64,000 bases of DNA, from the NCBI GenBank assembly GCA_009617715.1, contig VTFK01000159.1, positions 682,001 to 746,000 on the forward strand, read 5' to 3'. Each line of letters opens with the position of its first letter. Within the stretch, counting starts at the first letter, position 1. Position numbers and translations under genes: made by a program. Under the pieces are notes generated by a model. The model was given only the letters and a program-made list of their open reading frames with translations. It ran no database searches and was not told the origin of the DNA. Of this stretch, positions 60,591-64,000 are shown in pieces. This stretch comes from Plectrocnemia conspersa. Taxonomy: Eukaryota > Arthropoda > Insecta > Trichoptera > Polycentropodidae.

Positions 60591-63570
60591 AATTGCAATG
60601 TAAAATCGTTCGCTTTGTTTTTTTTTCGTATAATTAATTTTCTACCAAGACCGCAGTTAAAAAATAACTGGTTCGGTTACATTTTAAGCTAGCACGAGCG
60701 CTAACCGCAAAATTTCACAAACAATTTTGCATCGTTGGGAAAACGTAAATTAATATTTAACGATAATACATAATAAAATATCTGTTTTATTATAATTAAA
60801 TTATGTTTCCTTAATAATTTATGAGGTTGATTTTTTATAATTTATTGAGCAAAAGTGGTTCATGGGCATGGATAAATTTAGAAAATAATTTTAGTTTTTT
60901 ACACATACGCTTGTTAAAACTAATAATAAATCAGAATTGCAAGGGTTAATAAGCTGGAGACAAATAAAATCTCTCATTGCCCTTTTGTGGGTCCAAATAC
61001 ATAATAGTCACAGAACTCACAACATTTAAAAAATCTTATTACACTCATATACTTGCAGGCATGTATCAATGTATCGATAGATTTTACCCCTTCACTGCTC
61101 TAAAAATGGATAACATAACTGGCGGTATTTATATGTATTCAATGACATCATATTGCTATGTATTTAATTATAAATAATTAGGTCAATCTTTGCACTTATG
61201 ATGGATAATTAATTAATAAAAGGGTCCTTTTCCTCTCTACAGCGAAGTAGCAATTATACTTTTCTTTATAGAAATTAACACCCACGCGTTATCAGTCACG
61301 GATTTCACTCCGCTAATGTAAAAACCGGATCGGCTCGGATGCAACACATATTTTATCAACAAATTAACCGCGACTAGATGCAGTGCAAAGCTTCCCAATC
61401 TTTGCTTTGAATGTAAATATGTAACTAAAAAAATAGTCAACGGCCTCTTTGAAATCGAATTGCGATTTATTCCGAGAAACGGACGCTTCGTGTGTCTTCT
61501 GTGGGAAGCGGTTAAAATACTCGTGTTCCAATTGCACTGTTAACCCAGTTAATACACACGGTAATTACCATATAACCAATGCACAATTGAGGTTGATACA
61601 ATACTTCGATTTGTTTGATTGTATAATGCAAATGATTTGTTTAGATAGATATATTCAATAATAATAACGTATCGTTGCATAATTCAATGCTTTTCCCATT
61701 ATATTATATATCGAATAATAATATTTAGATTTTATATAGGTTGATATTTGTATAGAATTTCGCTTTGAGTAGATTTATTGAATGATCAGAAATGCGAAAA
61801 AATATTTTATAGAAATGTATAGAGAAAGAAATAACAACGCCGACTATAATATTTTCTTTGCTTCTAGGAATATATATTGAATAAATGTATTTTGTATAAA
61901 TGGGTATATTATTTTGCTACTACTATTACTACTTTAAAGATGTTGTTGTATAGATTAGTATATTATTAAAATATCTACAATATAATATCATATAACAAAA
62001 TTTCCATGAATTCATTAAAAAAATTTTACGTGAAGGCAATTGAGTTACATTTTTAATTTACAACAAATATGTAAGGTAAAATAAAAGTGTGTTAAGCAAA
62101 ATATAGTATATTTTACATATTAAAGTAAGACCTATTATTTTAAGCAATGTTTCGTTTATAATATAAATCTTCCTACTCTTGTAGCACAACCCTTATTTTT
62201 TACTATATTGTATTTAAAAATTTATAACTATTATACACCCGGCAACTTAAATAATAATATTACATATATGTCGCAATTTAAAATGTGCTTTATGGATTCA
62301 ACATATGTGAACTTAACATATTCTATAATGATTTATTAGATTAACAATCCGTTCAAGAGCAAATAATATTCTCAAAGATTAAAATTTAAAAATATTTCCT
62401 GACAATATTTTCTCTACCCCTTTTTTAAGCAAATATAATTTTACTAAGATTTTGTTGAATTTTCTTTTTATAAAAAATTGGAAAAATGCATATATATATA
62501 ATATACATACTAACTATTTTGCAGAGATTATACGAATATATGGAGACAATGCTTCATATAGTTTCACATAAAATAAATCATAATTTTTGCGAACAAAGAA
62601 TATCAATCACACAAGGGAATTGGCGGACGACAATTGTATTGACTTGTGGATAAACGGATATTTTCCCATTTCTAGGTCACCCACTTTTTCTGACAGATCA
62701 GAATCAAAACGCGTCCATAAATCAATCATCTAAAACCATAAAAACTGAATCATTTTAGATTTTATCTATCGATTATTTTTTAATTCTAGCATAGCCACAG
62801 TTTCCTTAAGTCGGACCATATTCGATATTTACGGTGTCGTAAAGGTGATGATCCAATCAACTCGCAAGCATTCTGAATGTACAAGAATAGATGCTCCATC
62901 AATTGCATACTAATAAACGCAGCTCGGTAATCATTCATTATCTGGCTACCATCGGCTGTAAACTAGTATCTGGGCGATAACTCTAACGAGACTAATAGAC
63001 TTTTCTTGTTGGCAGCAAATGCACTTCAGCTGGTATTTACGTCTTTCCATAAAATCAAGAAAGTCATAAATAAATAAATATTAGTATTTATTTTATTATG
63101 TATCAAGAATCATTTCAATATATTCTTGCTATAATAATTACACATTTATATATTTTTATAACCACCTAAATATTTTTTCCAGTATAAAAATACATAATTA
63201 ATATTTTTTATAAAATATATCGTCTTTTTTTTTGTATTATACTATAAAATTGCTAATTCTATCAATATTTCATTCCAAGCCTAAAATTATTAAATATAAT
63301 TAAAATTTTAAATTTTCGTCATATCGATTATTAAAAAGTATACGTAGAAATAATTTAAATTAAAAAACATATTATAACATTAAATCTACAATTATATATG
63401 TTTATTAATTAACTGCACGAAATTGGTAATATTACTGAAAACTATTATTTCAAATGTGATCGATCGCTGCAAAGTAGATTTTACTAGCTCTTTCTCGAAT
63501 AAAGTAAATAAAAAACTACTTAAAATTAGTTAAATGTATGTCATCGTATTACCGCATCTGCATATGTATG
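60591..63570. other. Intronic stretch, nothing recognised
   Basis: AT-rich with a GC-richer patch at 61230-61540, where the 67- and 70-codon frames have no domain. A CTCTCTACAG acceptor-like word at 61233-61242 is not followed by an open, conserved exon. Confidence 0.45.
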
Positions 63571-63571
63571 T

Positions 63572-63720
63572 ACCAGGCGCGTGCTGTGAGACACTTTCCT
63601 TTTTGCTCGCACGCACGAGTGAGAGATAAGAGCATGCGGACCGCATGTCCTTATCTCTCACTCACTCTCGTCACTTAACACGCGAGCGAGCGAAAGGGAA
63701 AATACCGCACGCACCTGGTA
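63572..63720. mobile_element. Foldback MITE family II, copy 3
   Basis: Outer ends CCAGGCGCGTGC and GCACGCACCTGG are inverted, and each is bordered by TA, as in Tc1/mariner-type insertions. The arms include CGCACGAGTGAGAGATAAGAGC and, inverted, GTCCTTATCTCTCACTCACT plus CGCGAGCGAGCGAAAGGGAA; the centre is near GCGGACCGC. The left arm carries a deletion relative to the right. Confidence 0.8.
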
Positions 63721-64000
63721 TGTATGTATATGCGAAAATAAAACGCATGAAGTTAGTCACCAGAGAATTAATAAAAATTGTTGATAAGTTAACTCAAATT
63801 ATTTAATTTTATCAACAAAAATTATATTTTTTAATCTTTCGTTGTAACCTTACATGCCTACGTACAATGTGCTACAACGGCGTAAATTAGTTCCAAGTGG
63901 GCAAGTTAATCAGACATAATGAATTTATACAAATAAGTATTAATAATATTACTATAATTTAATATCGAAAGATGTCACTCAATAATAGCGCATTTGTATG
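63721..64000. other. AT-rich intronic end of window
   Basis: Nothing recognised. Confidence 0.5.

Larger units (their letters stand above)
43180..64000 (+). other. Downstream intron of the cv-c-like gene (first 20.8 kb)
   Basis: This starts with donor GTGAGT at 43180 and continues to the right edge without a recognisable acceptor-exon-donor unit. The family has a long serine-rich linker after the SAM domain, and no such coding exon appears here. The stretch holds foldback MITEs, a minus-strand LINE remnant, palindromes and GC-richer islands. Confidence 0.75.

Noticed and set aside
61230..61445. Downstream exon of the RhoGAP gene after CTCTCTACAG
   Set aside because: All frames close quickly or lack conserved residues, and no suitable donor follows.
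1..64000. Endogenous virus or toxin genes
   Set aside because: No viral structural, envelope or replication gene and no toxin pattern seen. The only polymerase-like sequences are LINE reverse transcriptases.

Overview
This is AT-rich animal nuclear DNA, almost certainly from an insect. It lies inside one very long, intron-rich gene. There are no bacterial-style operons, no dense ORFs, no rRNA and no intact tRNA gene. Most open frames are short chance frames. The insect assignment rests on the type of gene, base composition, intron architecture and transposon families. I cannot name the order or species.

The only host coding sequence I can support is a pair of plus-strand exons, 19786-19857 and 43031-43179. 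Joined, they encode 73 residues of the N-terminal SAM domain of a DLC/STARD13-type RhoGAP-START protein, called crossveinless-c in flies. The first exon ends and the second begins inside one Asp codon. The two exons are separated by an intron of about 23.2 kb. At least 19.8 kb of upstream intron and 20.8 kb of downstream intron fill the rest of the window. The RhoGAP and START exons must lie to the right of the window, and the transcription start to the left.

At 134-158 the upstream intron carries a pyrimidine tract, an acceptor CAG and an immediately abutting donor GTAAGT. This is the hallmark of a recursive-splicing (ratchet) site, a zero-length exon used to remove giant introns stepwise. 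A weaker candidate of the same design (CAG/GTGAGT) sits at 26970-26978 in the 23-kb intron.

The rest of the introns is a graveyard of mobile elements. They are: a fairly young non-LTR retrotransposon whose reverse transcriptase is broken only at homopolymer runs (33312-34955); decayed pieces of a second LINE family on both strands (27470-27900, 37738-37890, 51250-52140); a 664-bp hAT deletion derivative with perfect 19-bp ends and an 8-bp target duplication (35144-35807); decayed pogo/Tigger fragments (3498-3835, 12493-12740); a mariner-type transposase N-terminus (22421-23059); a piggyBac-like MITE (20305-20538); two families of foldback MITEs (15119-15413 and 46972-47236; 7975-8150, 58490-58580 and 63572-63720); a tRNA-derived SINE family (16623-16820, 24131-24405, 37250-37465); and short dispersed repeats sharing a LINE-like 3' end. 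Several compact hairpins and GC-richer islands in the introns have no assigned function. They are possible enhancers or structured RNA.
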